Shown: positions 41,101-49,313, numbered from the stretch's first letter. The stretch: DNA of 64,000 bases from Lamellibrachia columna (GCA_963662155.1 OY759271.1:39365581-39429580), one strand, 5' to 3'. The notes: generated by a model from the sequence alone, not told the origin. Translations and numbers: made by a program.

Positions 41101-44100
41101 GACACACCGTACACACATTTGTCACTATTACACGACAGCCACTTGCTTGTGTTGCAGGAGAGATGGTGTCAGAGGAGGATGACAGTGAGGAGGAGGGAGA
41201 CACTGATATGGACGCAGAGGAGTTCGAACAGCAGGAAAAAGCAAAGCTAGAACGTGAGAAAGAGGCCGTTATGAATGATAAGACTATGATTGCTGAGGTG
41301 AGGATAATTGAGTGGTCTTGTCAAAATACATACCGTATTGTTCCCTATAGAAGCACACTGCCTAATAAACATCCACCCCATTTTTCAGAAGTGAAACTAC
41401 GCACGAAAATTTTTTTATTTTCAGGAGTGGGGGTATGCAACAATGCAACACCTCACTGTAAGCTTACATTAGGTTTATTTAACACCATCAAAACAATTCA
41501 AAGTGCATCTAGATTGGACAAAATACATCACACAAAATCAGCGCTAGTTATGAAATAGATTGGTGATCAATGACATGGCTCCTGAGAGGTGCTCCGCATT
41601 CTTTGCATAGTTCACAGTGGCGCCACGCTGCAGATTAGCTACCAGTCTGATTTAGAGGCTGATTTCACCCATAGCAGATCAAGATTCAGGACACGTTTCA
41701 GAACTAATAGACGCACACCCCAGTTTTCACACCCCAGTCTTCATACCCAAGTCTTCACACACCAGTCTTCACACCCCAGTCTTCACACCCCAGTCTTCAC
41801 ACCCCAGTCTTCACACCCAAGCACTCGCACTGAGCGTCTGTAGGGAACAATTCGGTAATACTTTAAAATATGTGTTATGTGTTAAACTGAAAGATAAATC
41901 TTGTAAAATAGATGTTTGCACATTTTGGTGTTTATGAAAACTGTTGATATTAATTTATGTTTTTCCAGAAGATTAAGGATATTAGAGAAGATGTAATCAG
42001 TAATTTAATGTAATAACATTCTTGGTAGTAAAGTTGTAGGGTAGTGAGTGAGATCTATACTTGTGTGTCTGCCTACCAGGAGAAGGAGAAGCTTCTGAAA
42101 GATATGGCTGCCAAGGAAGAGAAACTCAACAAGGAGAAGGAAGCCAAGGATATGCTTGCTAAGAAGATTGCTGTGAGTGGCTGCTACAAACAATTACACA
42201 GTTTCTATGACTAGTGTCACAGATGTGGGTGAAATACACAACAATACAAGCTACCGAAAAGAGTGTTTATTATTGTTCAGTGGCAAACAGGTCTTGATGC
42301 AAGGCATTATTGCATTGATGTTGACTTCATGTGTATATACAAAAACTTCTCCCAAAATTGCATGTGTGTGTCATTGCATGCTCAGACACATCTCTAAATG
42401 TGCTATTTTTACGTGGTAAACGTTATTGTTGATACAATGTATACTTTATTGACCAAATATTTTGGTGCATGTTGTCATTCATGTTCTGCTCACAGTTTGT
42501 CACAAATTATTGTTAATGTATATACAAGCACTATGTGTTATTTTGAGTAACCTCTACTGATTGTAGGTATTGATAGTTGATAAGTGACACCAAACGTTGA
42601 ATTTGTTGTTTTGACAAATTCCCATTCCTGTTCTTGAAATATTTGTCAGGTGGTGTTTTTCTTAGGGGCATCATTTCGAAAATCAAATGTCAGTATATCT
42701 GTGCCATGTGTTTCAATGCAAATGGTTTCTATGTGCGGTTAAGTGACTATATTTTATAGTCATGTTATTCTGTTGTTTATGAAGTAATCGTTGATGTTGT
42801 GAATTTTGCTCTCTCCCCAGGCGATGGAGAGCAAGTTGCTCTGTGGCGGCAAGAACATCATTGACCACACAAATGAACAACAGAAGGCGTTGGAACTTCG
42901 AAGACATGAAATCGCTGAACAGAAGGTTTGTTTAATTAGTTCAGATGATCCTTTCCTGTATGTTTGTGTTGTAATATGCCACATTTTCTAATGTATAGAT
43001 GTTGTACAGTTCAGTTGTGTTGTTTCTGTTTCATACTGCTAGAATCCTTGAGCTTCCTACATTAAAAACACTATCCAGGAAATTCAGTAAAATGAACTGC
43101 ACAGTTAGCTTCAAACATGCTCCAAAGAGTCATATTTAACACCAGTGTCTAGACATTAAACACCTGAATCTAGACATTAAACACCAGCATCTAGACATTA
43201 AACACCAGCATCTAGGCAGTAAACACTAACATCTAGACATTAAATACCAGCATCTAGACATTAAACACCAGCGTCTAGAAATTAAACACCAGCGTCCAGA
43301 CAGTAAAACTAGCTTCTGGACAACACCAGCATCTAGACATTAAACACCAGCATCTAGACATTAAACACCAGCATCTTGACAGTAAAACCAACTTCTGGAC
43401 AACACCAGCATCTAGACAGTAAAACCAGCTTCTGGACAACACCAGCATCTAGGCAGTAAAACCAGCTTCTGGACAACACCAGCATCTAGGCAGTAAAACC
43501 AGCTTCTGGACAACACCAGCAGCTAGACAGTAAAACCAGCTTCTGGACAACACCAGCATCTAGACAGTAAAACCAGCTTCTGGACAACACCAGCAGCTAG
43601 ACAGTAAAACCAGCTTCTTGACAACACCAGCATCTAGACAGTAAAACCAGCTTCTCGACCACACCAGCATCTAGACAGTAAAACCAGCTTCTAGACAACA
43701 CCAGCATCTAGACAGTAAAACCAGCTTCTAGACAACACCAGCATCTAGACAGTAAAACCAGCTTCTAGACAACACCAGCATCTAGACAGTAAAACCAGCT
43801 TCTAGACAACACCAGCATCTAGACAGTAAAACCAGCTTTTAGACAACACCAGCATCTAGACAGTAAAACCAGCTTCTAGACAACACCAGCATCTAGACAG
43901 TAAAACCAGCTTCTAGACAACACCAGCATCTAGACAGTAAAACCAGCTTCTCGACCACACCAGCATCTAGACAGTAAAACCAGCTTCTAGACAACACCAG
44001 CATCTAGACAGTAAAACCAGCTTCTAGACAACACCAGCATCTAGACAGTAAAACCAGCTTCTAGACAACACCAGCATCTAGACAGTAAAACCAGCTTCTA

Positions 44101-47100
44101 GACAACACCAGCATCTAGACAGTAAAACCAGCTTCTAGACAACACCAGCATCTAGACAGTAAAACCAGCTTCTAGACAACACCAGCATCTAGACAGTAAA
44201 ACCAGCTTCTAGACAACACCAGCATCTAGACAGTAAAACCAGCTTCTCGACAACACCAGCAGCTAGACAGTAAAACCAGCTTCTCGACAACACCAGCATC
44301 TAGACAGTAAAACCAGCTTCTAGACAACACCAGCATCTAGACAGTAAAACCAGCTTCTAGACAACACCAGCATCTAGACAGTAAAACCAGCTTCTAGACA
44401 ACACCAGCATCTAGACAGTAAAACCAGCTTCTAGACAACACCAGCATCTAGACAGTAAAACCAGCTTCTAGACAACACCAGCATCTAGACAGTAAAACCA
44501 GCTTCTAGACAACACCAGCATCTAGACAGTAAAACCAGCTTCTAGACAACACCAGCATCTAGACAGTAAAACCAGCTTCTAGACAACACCAGCATCTAGA
44601 CAGTAAAACCAGCTTCTAGACAACACCAGCATCTAGACAGTAAAACCAGCTTCTAGACAACACCAGCATCTAGACAGTAAAACCAGCTTCTAGACAACAC
44701 CAGCATCTAGACAGTAAAACCAGCTTCTAGACAACACCAGCATCTAGACAGTAAAACCAGCTTCTAGACAACACCAGCATCTAGACAGTAAAACCAGCTT
44801 CTAGACAACACCAGCATCTAGACAGTAAAACCAGCTTCTAGACAACACCAGCATCTAGACAGTAAAACCAGCTTCTAGACAACACCCAACCTTCAGGTGA
44901 CAATCACTAAACATTATGCATCTAGGCACCTTCTGTCAACCTCCAGACAGGGCCCACTAAACTGAAGACATCTGAAAGTAAACCTGCAGACAGTCTCCTC
45001 AAAATACTGACCACCGACTGCCAACCATCAGACAGTAACCTCACAACAGATAGCTGTTGTGTTCACACTGTGTTTGTGTCTTCCATGTCATAGTGTGTTT
45101 ACACTGGTGTTTGTGTTACAGCGCACAGAGCGTGAGATGGAGCAGAAGTTGGAGGAGCAGGAGGCAACAGGCCTAAACCTGCATGAGACCTACACCTCCC
45201 TACAGACAGAGGTCGACACCAAGACCAAGAAACTCAAGAAGGTGGGACTGACTCATTGCCACAACAGTAACACTCATTACTATAAAGCAACTATTTCTTG
45301 TTGCTGCTGAACTATAAAAGCAACTAGTTGTGACTACTGTTTGTTGTGGCTAAACTATGTCATGTTACATGTGAATTACAAGAACAATTATTTTATGTCA
45401 CAGATTATTGGAGCAGCTCTCTTGTGTTAGAGCTAAATTATAAGATCAGTTTTTATCATAAAATAGCTTGTTTGCAGCAGCATTGGGCAACTATTTAAGG
45501 TTACGGCTGAATTATAGGGACAACTGTTTCATGTTATGGCTAAATAATAGGGCCAGCTATTTCAAGTTACAACTGTATTATATTAGCAACTATTTTGTGT
45601 TACAGCTGTTTGCGAAGCTGCAGTTGGCTCAGCAGGAGATCCAGGATCTAAATGCGGAGCACGTCAGAGAGCGACAGGAACTGGAACAGACGCAGAATGA
45701 ACTGATGCGAGAACTTAAACTCAAGTCAGTCTCTAAGCTGTCTGTTTGTATATCATTCAGATTAGTTCATTCATTCTTCATATTTCAGTTTCAGGGACAG
45801 ATTACTAATATCGGTTTCACATTTACTAAAAAGGTTTCTTATATATGTTGGATTGAAATTAATCGGTATTAATGTAATTATAAATACAATAACCAGTAAG
45901 CATATGTATAAAACCTGTACAATTTAAATAATGTAGTGAATAAAAAAATATAATGCAAGCTTTTCTGCCATAATTACGAAAAACTTGAGTTACAAATTTG
46001 TAAGTTTTTAAAGAATTTTTATTGTGAAAATGTTCACATTGGTGACCTGTTGTGGTAGACTACTCATCATTGACAACTTCATCCCGCCCGAGGAGAAGAA
46101 CAAGATCATGAATCGGGCCCAGTTTGATGAGGACGAGGACTCATGGAAACTAATGCCTCTCACCAAGAACAAGTAGGTCATGTGTTCACAACTAGAGTGT
46201 GTGTTCACAAGTAGGTCATGTGTTCACATGTGAATAGAACATATTTAATCTAGAAGCTAGTATTGTAGCTTTACTCATATTGTTTTTATGATTGACATCA
46301 GCTGAAGTTACAAAACAGTTGTTTTTACTATAATTATGTGTTCACCTGTTAAATAACTTATTGTACAACAGTGATATTGCTGCATATATGCCACTAGATT
46401 CGCATAGAATTGTTTTCAAAATGTAAATTCTACCACACTTGTTTGATGCCTTTGTATAGAGCCAACAATTTTAGGAAAGCATACGTCTGCCATAAATAGC
46501 AGTTCCCTTTTTCATAACTGACAACAAAACAGAAAAAAATTCTTGTAGCTGTTGTTGAACCCACCGGTACCTAACGGAATGACCTGTTTCTTCCACAGTC
46601 CCCAGACCATGGCCAAGCGACCGATGTCTGCCGTTGGCAACAAACGCCCCGTCTCGGAGTATGCCCGAGTCGCAGCCAGCATGGGAGATGCCTTCCGCTA
46701 CCAGGTACAGCTCATCCGTATTTGAACAGTTTATATTGCAATAGGTAGCAATACATGTTGCAAATGATTAGCTTTCATGCAACAATTGTAGCATGGCTGA
46801 TTACTTTCCACATAAGTAGCTCAGCCAGTATTAATTATAAAATTAACCTTATTTATCACAAAGAAAGAAAGAATGTTGGTGCCAACCGCCCACCCTCGTG
46901 TGAAGGAATGTTGGTGCCAACCGCCCACCCTCGTGTGAAGGAACGTTGGTGCCAACCGCCCACCCTCATGTGTGAAGGAATGTTGGTGCCAACCGCCCAC
47001 CCTCGTGTGAAGGAACGCACATAACTTATAAATGCACATTTTGCACCTGTACTTTTATTCAATCTCATGACTGCAAAAAAAAAAAATTATGATATAATAT

Positions 47101-49291
47101 AAACAGATAACATACAAGTATACATATACATTGCCATATGTGTATTGTGATTATCTTTCTGTTGCGCAGGGAGAGAACATTCTCCAGGTGGAGCTAGATA
47201 TGCCCAATCGGACAACGCGTGACTACGAGGGACCGACGATTGCCCCCAAGATCCAGGCAGCGCTGGACGCAGCCCTACAGGATGAGGAGGACATTGACGT
47301 CGATGGCAGGTCAGAGGGGGAGAGAGTCTGAGAATTAATATGCTTTGTAAATATGTAAATGAGTACCACTGTGAATGCCCCCTTGCTGTAAGTGATTTTG
47401 GTCAAACAACACAACTGTTTATATCAGCTGACATAGAAAACGTTGATCTAGCAACAGCACACATTGGTAAAACTATTAAAATGTAAGAGCTCTGTAAATG
47501 TCTCACAACTTTTCCATTTACATATTTATGTCGAGTAATTTTTCTCAAAACTGGTATTAATCACTACCCAGCTAATCCTTCTCATGATTAGTAATCTAAC
47601 ATGCAAAACAATGACTCGACTGTGCTGCCTAAATATCAGTCATGAGTTATGTAGTCCTGTGTGACTTTGTCTCCATTTGTATTTAATGAAAACTTATAAT
47701 TGCCAAATTGCAACAGCTAACTATTCACATAAATGTCTAATTAAATGTTAACTTTGTATGTGAATTTTTTATTTAGTATTAGATTGCAACCTTTGGTTTA
47801 GTGCAGTGGTTTGAAAATCTATAGTAATCAAGATTTGTTTCTGCATTCTGTGACAATTCTCAAAAGGAATACATCTCTATTCATTTTGCGTCTTGTTATG
47901 ATTTTCATTTACAAATAAGCATGCATGTTGGGGGGGGGGCACAACCCTGAAGAGACTAAAGGTTGTCTGGGGGGGCACAACCCTGAAGAGACTAAGGGTT
48001 GTCTGGGGGGAGGGGGCACAACCCTGAAGAGACTAAGGGTTGTCTGGGGGGGGCACAACCCTGAAGAGACTAAGGGTTGTCTGGGGGGGCACAACCCTGA
48101 AAAGACTAAGGGTTGTCTGGGGGGCACAACCCTGAAGAGACTTAGGGTTGTCTGGGGGGGGCACAACCCAGAAGAGACTTAGGGATGATCTCAAAACATT
48201 GATGTTTCTAAATAGGTTTCCTAGGGGAGGGGGTAGGAGCTGGGTAAGAGTTTCGTGTACGACGTGTAGCAGTAGGAAAGGTTCTGCAGAAAAGTTATAT
48301 GTAGTGTAGTGTTGTGCATCCAAGTTTTGAGACCCTTATACCTTGAGGAGGAGGTCGCAGTGGGCCAAATGCCTCACCACATAAACTAGAACTAATGATT
48401 GGGTGTTCATTTCAACCTTAGCTTAATTTCAGCATTACAGTATTCAATACTTTACATTTTCAAATATTTTCATTTCTCTAGTGGATAAGTGTTTTGTGTT
48501 GGAAGAATCGGAAGAATTATTTAATGTTTTTTACTTCGTTTCAGTCCGGCAATCTTTAGTAACAAGCCGCGAGTGAGTCAGAAGAAACGGGCTAAGTCAG
48601 CCAAGTGAGTCTCCCATAACCATGGCAACAAACTCTGCAGTGCATCTAATAATAGAAACATGGTCATCTGTAAAGAAAAGTAAAGAAACATTTTCATGAA
48701 TTGTCTGACTGTGCTGCCATCTGGCAGTCATTGAATGCGATGTGAATAGAGTTTAATACACGAAGCCGAGGCACTCTGGGCATAGACATCTGTCAAATAC
48801 AGCAAAGTTAGAGCTGGGTTAAAAACCACAAATATTCAGCTTTTAAAAATAATAATTTAATCATCATGTTGCCATCATCATGTTGTCGCAATCATCATGT
48901 TGTTGCCATCATCATGTTGTCGCCATCATCATGTTGCAGGCATAGACGATCATGACCCTCCATTTCCCACAATCACAGGTGTCTTCAAATGGTTCTGTTG
49001 CGCTCTTTCCTAGTCTGGCTTCTAAGCCATCAAGGAATTGTTAATTCTTTTCCAACCTCTGCCTCTTTTCTGCTTAATCTTTCCTGTTGTCACTATATAT
49101 TCTAATTTTCTCTTTCTCATGACGTGGCCTACAAATTCTGCTTCTTTTCCTGATTCTGAATAATGTCATGACAGTTGTATGAGTTGAAGTGTCCACATGA
49201 AAGTAACTTGTGTGAACTATTTACTTTCAGGCCAAAGAAAAAGCAAGATGAGCTCTACCCAACTGCACGGGGTCTGGTGTCGAAACACTGA
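23138..49291 (+). CDS. KIF3B: Kinesin-II motor subunit KIF3B (complete, 22 coding exons)
   Basis: KIF3B pairs with KIF3A and KAP3 to form heterotrimeric kinesin-II, the plus-end motor for anterograde intraflagellar transport and other cargo. Joining the exons listed separately, with every intron phase agreeing, gives 748 aa; human KIF3B is 747. Motor landmarks: VVVRCRPLN (residues 15-23), P-loop GQTGTGKT (98-105), switch I NEQSSRSH (211-218), switch II DLAGSE (252-257), [13 protein letters not shown], and neck [13 protein letters not shown] Lys/Arg-rich stretch followed by an acidic one (about 380-415), the order seen in KIF3B rather than KIF3A, precedes the coiled-coil stalk (about 430-600). 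The tail has RTTRDYEGP and LYPTARGLV. The start is inferred: an ATG that directly abuts a gtgagt donor. Confidence 0.96.
23575..24065. repeat. 36-bp minisatellite in KIF3B intron 1
   Basis: About 13 units share tgtatgacatttgtgtacac and gacatacaacag, with two interruptions carrying tgatatttttatatttttg. The period is a multiple of 3, which explains the long open frames on both strands. Confidence 0.92.
24441..24532 (+). CDS. KIF3B: KIF3B exon 2: motor start, beta1 strand
   Basis: Acceptor gtatttaccag|GCA, donor AGAG|gtatgt (phase 2). It encodes [20 protein letters not shown], then [17 protein letters not shown] is the conserved first strand of the kinesin motor. Confidence 0.93.
24555..24683. 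repeat. Near-perfect palindrome (arms about 60 bp) in KIF3B intron 2
   Basis: ggttcaatat...taagactaca is followed almost at once by its reverse complement ending atattgaacc. The arms differ by a few bases and a 3-4-bp indel. It starts 22 bp after the exon 2 donor. It looks like a fold-back or MITE-type insertion and would form a long RNA hairpin. Confidence 0.88.
25245..26679 (+). repeat. 45-bp minisatellite containing the exon 3 splice acceptor (about 32 copies)
   Basis: Units end in gttcttgttgcag|tg or cttgttctag|tg, the same sequence as the true acceptor of the next exon (ttcttgttgcag|TGCTGTCGAC). From the first such AG (25287) to the true one (26679) is 1392 bp: 31 units, one shorter by 3 bp. 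In the exon's frame the array is continuously open and reads [15 protein letters not shown] per unit. Long open frames in other frames and on the minus strand are by-products. Confidence 0.96.
26680..26787 (+). CDS. KIF3B: KIF3B exon 3
   Basis: It encodes [20 protein letters not shown], then [15 protein letters not shown], matching KIF3B VSVKNPKG and KTFTFDAVY. The donor is AGGGA|gtaagt (phase 2). It is fused without a break to the upstream 45-bp array. Confidence 0.95.
26802..26962. repeat. 17-bp minisatellite just after the exon 3 donor
   Basis: About nine copies of gagcttccttctccctg, starting 14 bp inside the intron. Confidence 0.93.
27247..27635. repeat. Large palindrome, two 137-bp inverted arms
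   Basis: The left arm 27247-27383 (gtaagactgaagttgacgtg ... tatcttttgtga) is matched by its reverse complement at 27499-27635, with few differences. The 115-bp centre (27384-27498) contains further inverted tgatactat motifs. No transposase and no clear target-site duplication, so it is probably a fold-back/MITE-type element. Confidence 0.93.
28060..28795. repeat. 44-bp minisatellite in KIF3B intron 3 (about 17 copies)
   Basis: Units share aacattgaggtactgaccca followed by cccatccatacccctgtcaa. The array ends about 240 bp before exon 4. Confidence 0.95.
29037..29161 (+). CDS. KIF3B: KIF3B exon 4: ATP-binding P-loop
   Basis: Acceptor tctatttgctag|TTC, donor CAAG|gtgctg (phase 1). It encodes [20 protein letters not shown], then [29 protein letters not shown] is the nucleotide-binding P-loop. 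Confidence 0.96.
29142..29336 (+). repeat. Three 65-bp tandem copies spanning the exon 4 donor
   Basis: Copies at 29142-29206, 29207-29271 and 29272-29336. The first contains the last 20 coding bases (caagaccttcaccatgcaag) and the true donor. The next two repeat both, giving two decoy donors. 65 is not a multiple of 3, so their use would shift the frame. Confidence 0.95.
29592..29716 (+). CDS. KIF3B: KIF3B exon 5
   Basis: Acceptor ctctttcag|GA, donor TACATG|gtacga (phase 0). It encodes [19 protein letters not shown], then [19 protein letters not shown], matching KIF3[13 protein letters not shown] and [12 protein letters not shown]. Confidence 0.96.
29723..29762. repeat. 13-bp triplet repeat just after the exon 5 donor
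   Basis: Three copies of tttgtgtataatc beginning about 6 bp inside the intron. Confidence 0.85.
29923..30014 (+). repeat. 92-bp direct duplication, left copy (second copy 30506-30597)
   Basis: cgctagctctagtgtccagt through gacaaactatattgaat directly precedes the exon 6 acceptor. It recurs at 30506-30597 with about one mismatch, followed there by a different pyrimidine-rich tract and tatcag but no exon. Confidence 0.9.
30027..30110 (+). CDS. KIF3B: KIF3B exon 6
   Basis: Acceptor tgttttgcag|GAG, donor GTCAAG|gtgaat (phase 0). It encodes [20 protein letters not shown], then TDTGVYVK, nearly identical to human KIF3B over this stretch. Confidence 0.96.
30890..30969 (+). CDS. KIF3B: KIF3B exon 7
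   Basis: Acceptor ttgttcgcag|GAC, donor GTCGG|gtaggt (phase 2). It encodes [20 protein letters not shown], then NQNRSV. The donor is the first unit of a G-rich array. Confidence 0.96.
30970..31334 (+). repeat. G-rich minisatellite beginning at the exon 7 donor
   Basis: Irregular units built from ggtaggtgggg, cagggagggg and cacagaggggttgg. The array starts at the donor itself (GG|gtaggtggga), so many units contain a donor-like ggtaggt. It continues at 32041-32262 after an insertion. The Pro/Tyr-rich minus-strand frames are artefacts. Confidence 0.92.
31335..32040 (+). mobile_element. hAT-like DNA transposon remnant splitting the G-rich array
   Basis: It interrupts the array, which resumes on the other side. 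Near-end sequences agtcctgtgcacc-like on the left (cagacctgtgcacc) and ggtgcacagat on the right are inverted. In between, a broken frame reads [22 protein letters not shown], like the N-terminal zinc-finger region of some hAT-type transposases. There is no intact transposase. Confidence 0.6.
32041..32262. repeat. G-rich minisatellite, continuation
   Basis: Units such as gggtaggtggagtagggcag, similar to 30970-31334; most simply the same array separated by the insertion. Confidence 0.88.
32395..33302 (+). mobile_element. Tigger/pogo-like DNA transposon, internally deleted
   Basis: The right end (rc cagtcgaacctcggtattat, followed by TA) and the left end (aacctcggtttatgg) are inverted copies, with cagtcg missing on the left. 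Both ends have subterminal ggtcac repeats. 32720-32925 encodes [10 protein letters not shown] and [20 protein letters not shown], the HTH region of pogo/Tigger (CENP-B-like) transposases. The DDE domain is absent. It lies in KIF3B intron 7. Confidence 0.78.
33335..36013 (+). repeat. 81-bp minisatellite repeating the exon 8 acceptor and 37 coding bases (33 copies)
   Basis: Each unit is intron end plus acceptor (tgcctgctacag or tgcctactacag) plus the first 37 coding bases of exon 8 through SSRSH, then ataatatagctactgtc. From the first unit boundary (33341) to the true exon (36014) is 2673 bp, exactly 33 x 81 with no indel. Variation is limited: agatct/agatgt, aacgaa/aatgaa (both Asn), and a few singletons. 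In the exon frame each copy stops at TAG two codons after the His. Confidence 0.97.
36014..36098 (+). CDS. KIF3B: KIF3B exon 8: switch I
   Basis: Acceptor tgcctgctacag|A, donor CTGGTG|gtgagt (phase 0). It encodes [20 protein letters not shown], then [16 protein letters not shown] is the switch I loop that senses the ATP gamma-phosphate. Only this last copy of the repeat continues into GCCATC. Confidence 0.96.
36099..37380. other. KIF3B intron 8, first part: nothing recognised
   Basis: AT-rich intronic DNA without a recognised repeat or gene. Confidence 0.5.
37383..37600. repeat. 16-bp minisatellite in KIF3B intron 8 (about 14 copies)
   Basis: Alternating units of ccagcccatgtgtttg and ccaacccatgtggctg. 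Confidence 0.94.
37790..37840. repeat. 18-bp triplet repeat
   Basis: Three copies of gtaatagaaccatgtatg in KIF3B intron 8. Confidence 0.85.
38825..38917 (+). CDS. KIF3B: KIF3B exon 9: switch II
   Basis: Acceptor gtgttgacag|GAC, donor GCACAG|gtaaat (phase 0). It encodes [20 protein letters not shown], then [17 protein letters not shown] is the switch II motif. Confidence 0.96.
39055..39100 (-). mobile_element. Short CR1-like 3'-end scrap
   Basis: aaattccagatggcaagtag with acaaggtgctg matches the subfamily tail of copy c (15690-15725) in the same orientation. It is only about 45 bp, so it may be a very short insertion. Confidence 0.5.
39280..39412 (+). CDS. KIF3B: KIF3B exon 10
   Basis: Acceptor tgtccaccag|GGT, donor CCAAG|gtgggg (phase 1). 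It encodes [20 protein letters not shown], then [14 protein letters not shown], the loop 12 and microtubule-binding segment. Confidence 0.96.
39498..39640 (+). mobile_element. tRNA-derived SINE
   Basis: A Pol III box A (tggctcagcggtta, 39507-39520) and box B (gtttcgaatcc, 39551-39561) lie about 30 bp apart, as in a tRNA promoter. The following sequence (aacctgggcgatttaattca) does not pair as an acceptor stem, so this is a SINE and not a tRNA gene. It lies in intron 10; the 3' end is uncertain. Confidence 0.75.
39725..40035. repeat. 30-bp minisatellite in KIF3B intron 10 (about 10 copies)
   Basis: Units combine ggtgaagtgtaaaggaccag with gtctgccaga. The collagen-like frame [10 protein letters not shown] is an artefact of the multiple-of-3 period. 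Confidence 0.95.
40217..40304 (+). CDS. KIF3B: KIF3B exon 11
   Basis: Acceptor tgtttgtag|AT, donor CTCAG|gtcggt (phase 2). It encodes [20 protein letters not shown], then YDETITTL, completing the motor core. Confidence 0.96.
40680..40852 (+). CDS. KIF3B: KIF3B exon 12: neck and basic hinge
   Basis: Acceptor acctgttcag|A, donor GATG|gtgaga (phase 1). It encodes [33 protein letters not shown], then the basic run [12 protein letters not shown]. This run starts the charged region thought to guide pairing with KIF3A. Confidence 0.96.
41158..41297 (+). CDS. KIF3B: KIF3B exon 13: acidic hinge and stalk start
   Basis: Acceptor tgttgcag|GA, donor GCTGAG|gtgagg (phase 0). It encodes [20 protein letters not shown], then [15 protein letters not shown]: the acidic half of the hinge followed by the coiled-coil start. 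Confidence 0.95.
41720..41822. repeat. 14-bp minisatellite in KIF3B intron 13
   Basis: About seven copies of cttcacaccccagt with small variants. Confidence 0.9.
42080..42172 (+). CDS. KIF3B: KIF3B exon 14: stalk coiled coil
   Basis: Acceptor ctgcctaccag|GAG, donor ATTGCT|gtgagt (phase 0). It encodes [20 protein letters not shown], then [11 protein letters not shown], a heptad-rich coiled coil. Confidence 0.94.
42821..42925 (+). CDS. KIF3B: KIF3B exon 15: stalk
   Basis: Acceptor tctccccag|GCG, donor CAGAAG|gtttgt (phase 0). It encodes [20 protein letters not shown], then [10 protein letters not shown], matching human AMESKLLVGGKNIVDHTNEQ. Confidence 0.96.
43135..44886. repeat. 37-bp minisatellite in KIF3B intron 15 (about 40-45 copies)
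   Basis: Units combine agcatctagacagtaaaacc with agcttctagacaacacc. The first part (43135-43400) has shorter, diverged units with cattaaacac, while 43670-44886 is highly homogeneous. It contains ctag about twice per unit. It is not adjacent to a splice site. Confidence 0.97.
45122..45241 (+). CDS. KIF3B: KIF3B exon 16: stalk
   Basis: Acceptor ttgtgttacag|CGC, donor AAGAAG|gtggga (phase 0). It encodes [20 protein letters not shown], then [11 protein letters not shown], matching KIF3B QQEVDIKTKKLKK. Confidence 0.95.
45430..45605 (+). repeat. Degenerate repeat ending in the exon 17 acceptor
   Basis: Several diverged 35-40-bp units share ttatgttacagctg-like ends and aattatagggacaactatt. The last unit ends in the true acceptor ttttgtgttacag|CTG. 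It is less regular than the arrays at exons 3 and 8. Confidence 0.6.
45606..45724 (+). CDS. KIF3B: KIF3B exon 17: stalk end
   Basis: Acceptor tgtgttacag|CTG, donor CTCAA|gtcagt (phase 2). It encodes [20 protein letters not shown], then [19 protein letters not shown], nearly identical to KIF3B. Confidence 0.96.
46059..46172 (+). CDS. KIF3B: KIF3B exon 18: tail start
   Basis: Acceptor ctgttgtggtag|A, donor AACAA|gtaggt (phase 2). It encodes [20 protein letters not shown], then [16 protein letters not shown]. Confidence 0.95.
46167..46228 (+). repeat. Duplicated donor of KIF3B exon 18
   Basis: caagtaggtcatgtgttcac around the true donor is repeated about 37 bp downstream after actagagtgtgtgttca, giving a decoy CAA|gtaggt. 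Confidence 0.88.
46599..46704 (+). CDS. KIF3B: KIF3B exon 19: tail
   Basis: Acceptor gtttcttccacag|T, donor TACCAG|gtacag (phase 0). It encodes [20 protein letters not shown], then [15 protein letters not shown], matching KRPVSAVGYKRPLS. Confidence 0.95.
46865..47015. repeat. 35-bp minisatellite in KIF3B intron 19 (4 copies)
   Basis: Units contain gaatgttggtgccaaccgcc and caccctcgtgtgaag. Confidence 0.93.
47170..47309 (+). CDS. KIF3B: KIF3B exon 20: conserved tail
   Basis: Acceptor ctgttgcgcag|GGA, donor GGCAG|gtcaga (phase 2). It encodes [20 protein letters not shown], then [20 protein letters not shown], the most conserved part of the KIF3B tail. Confidence 0.96.
47310..47925. other. KIF3B intron 20, first part: nothing recognised
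   Basis: AT-rich DNA without a repeat or gene. Confidence 0.5.
47930..48185. repeat. G-run minisatellite in KIF3B intron 20 (about 7 copies)
   Basis: Units of about 34-40 bp contain cacaaccctgaagagactaa and gggttgtctgggg. Length varies through the G runs. Confidence 0.93.
48545..48604 (+). CDS. KIF3B: KIF3B exon 21
   Basis: Acceptor cttcgtttcag|T, donor GCCAA|gtgagt (phase 2). It encodes [19 protein letters not shown], a basic tail segment like the Lys/Arg/Ser-rich tail of human KIF3B. Confidence 0.9.
48875..48945. repeat. Short tandem repeat (catcatgttgtcgc)
   Basis: About four copies of a 14-18-bp unit next to the LINE scrap. Confidence 0.75.
48946..49165 (-). mobile_element. LINE 3'-terminal scrap in KIF3B last intron
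   Basis: The minus strand reads [26 protein letters not shown], and after frame breaks residues resembling [10 protein letters not shown]. This is the familiar ORF end of one LINE group. It is different from the CR1-like copies. Confidence 0.7.
49231..49291 (+). CDS. KIF3B: KIF3B terminal exon 22
   Basis: Acceptor tttactttcag|G. It encodes [19 protein letters not shown] and then TGA (49289-49291). LYPTARGLV matches the human C-terminus LYPQSRGLVPK. Confidence 0.95.
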
Positions 49292-49313
49292 CAGGTGGTG
49301 CATGCTGCATCGG

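Noticed and set aside
41968..42001. Extra KIF3B exon after tttttccag ([10 protein letters not shown])
   Set aside because: The flanking exons already join in phase and match the family without it, and no proper donor follows (tcagtaattt).
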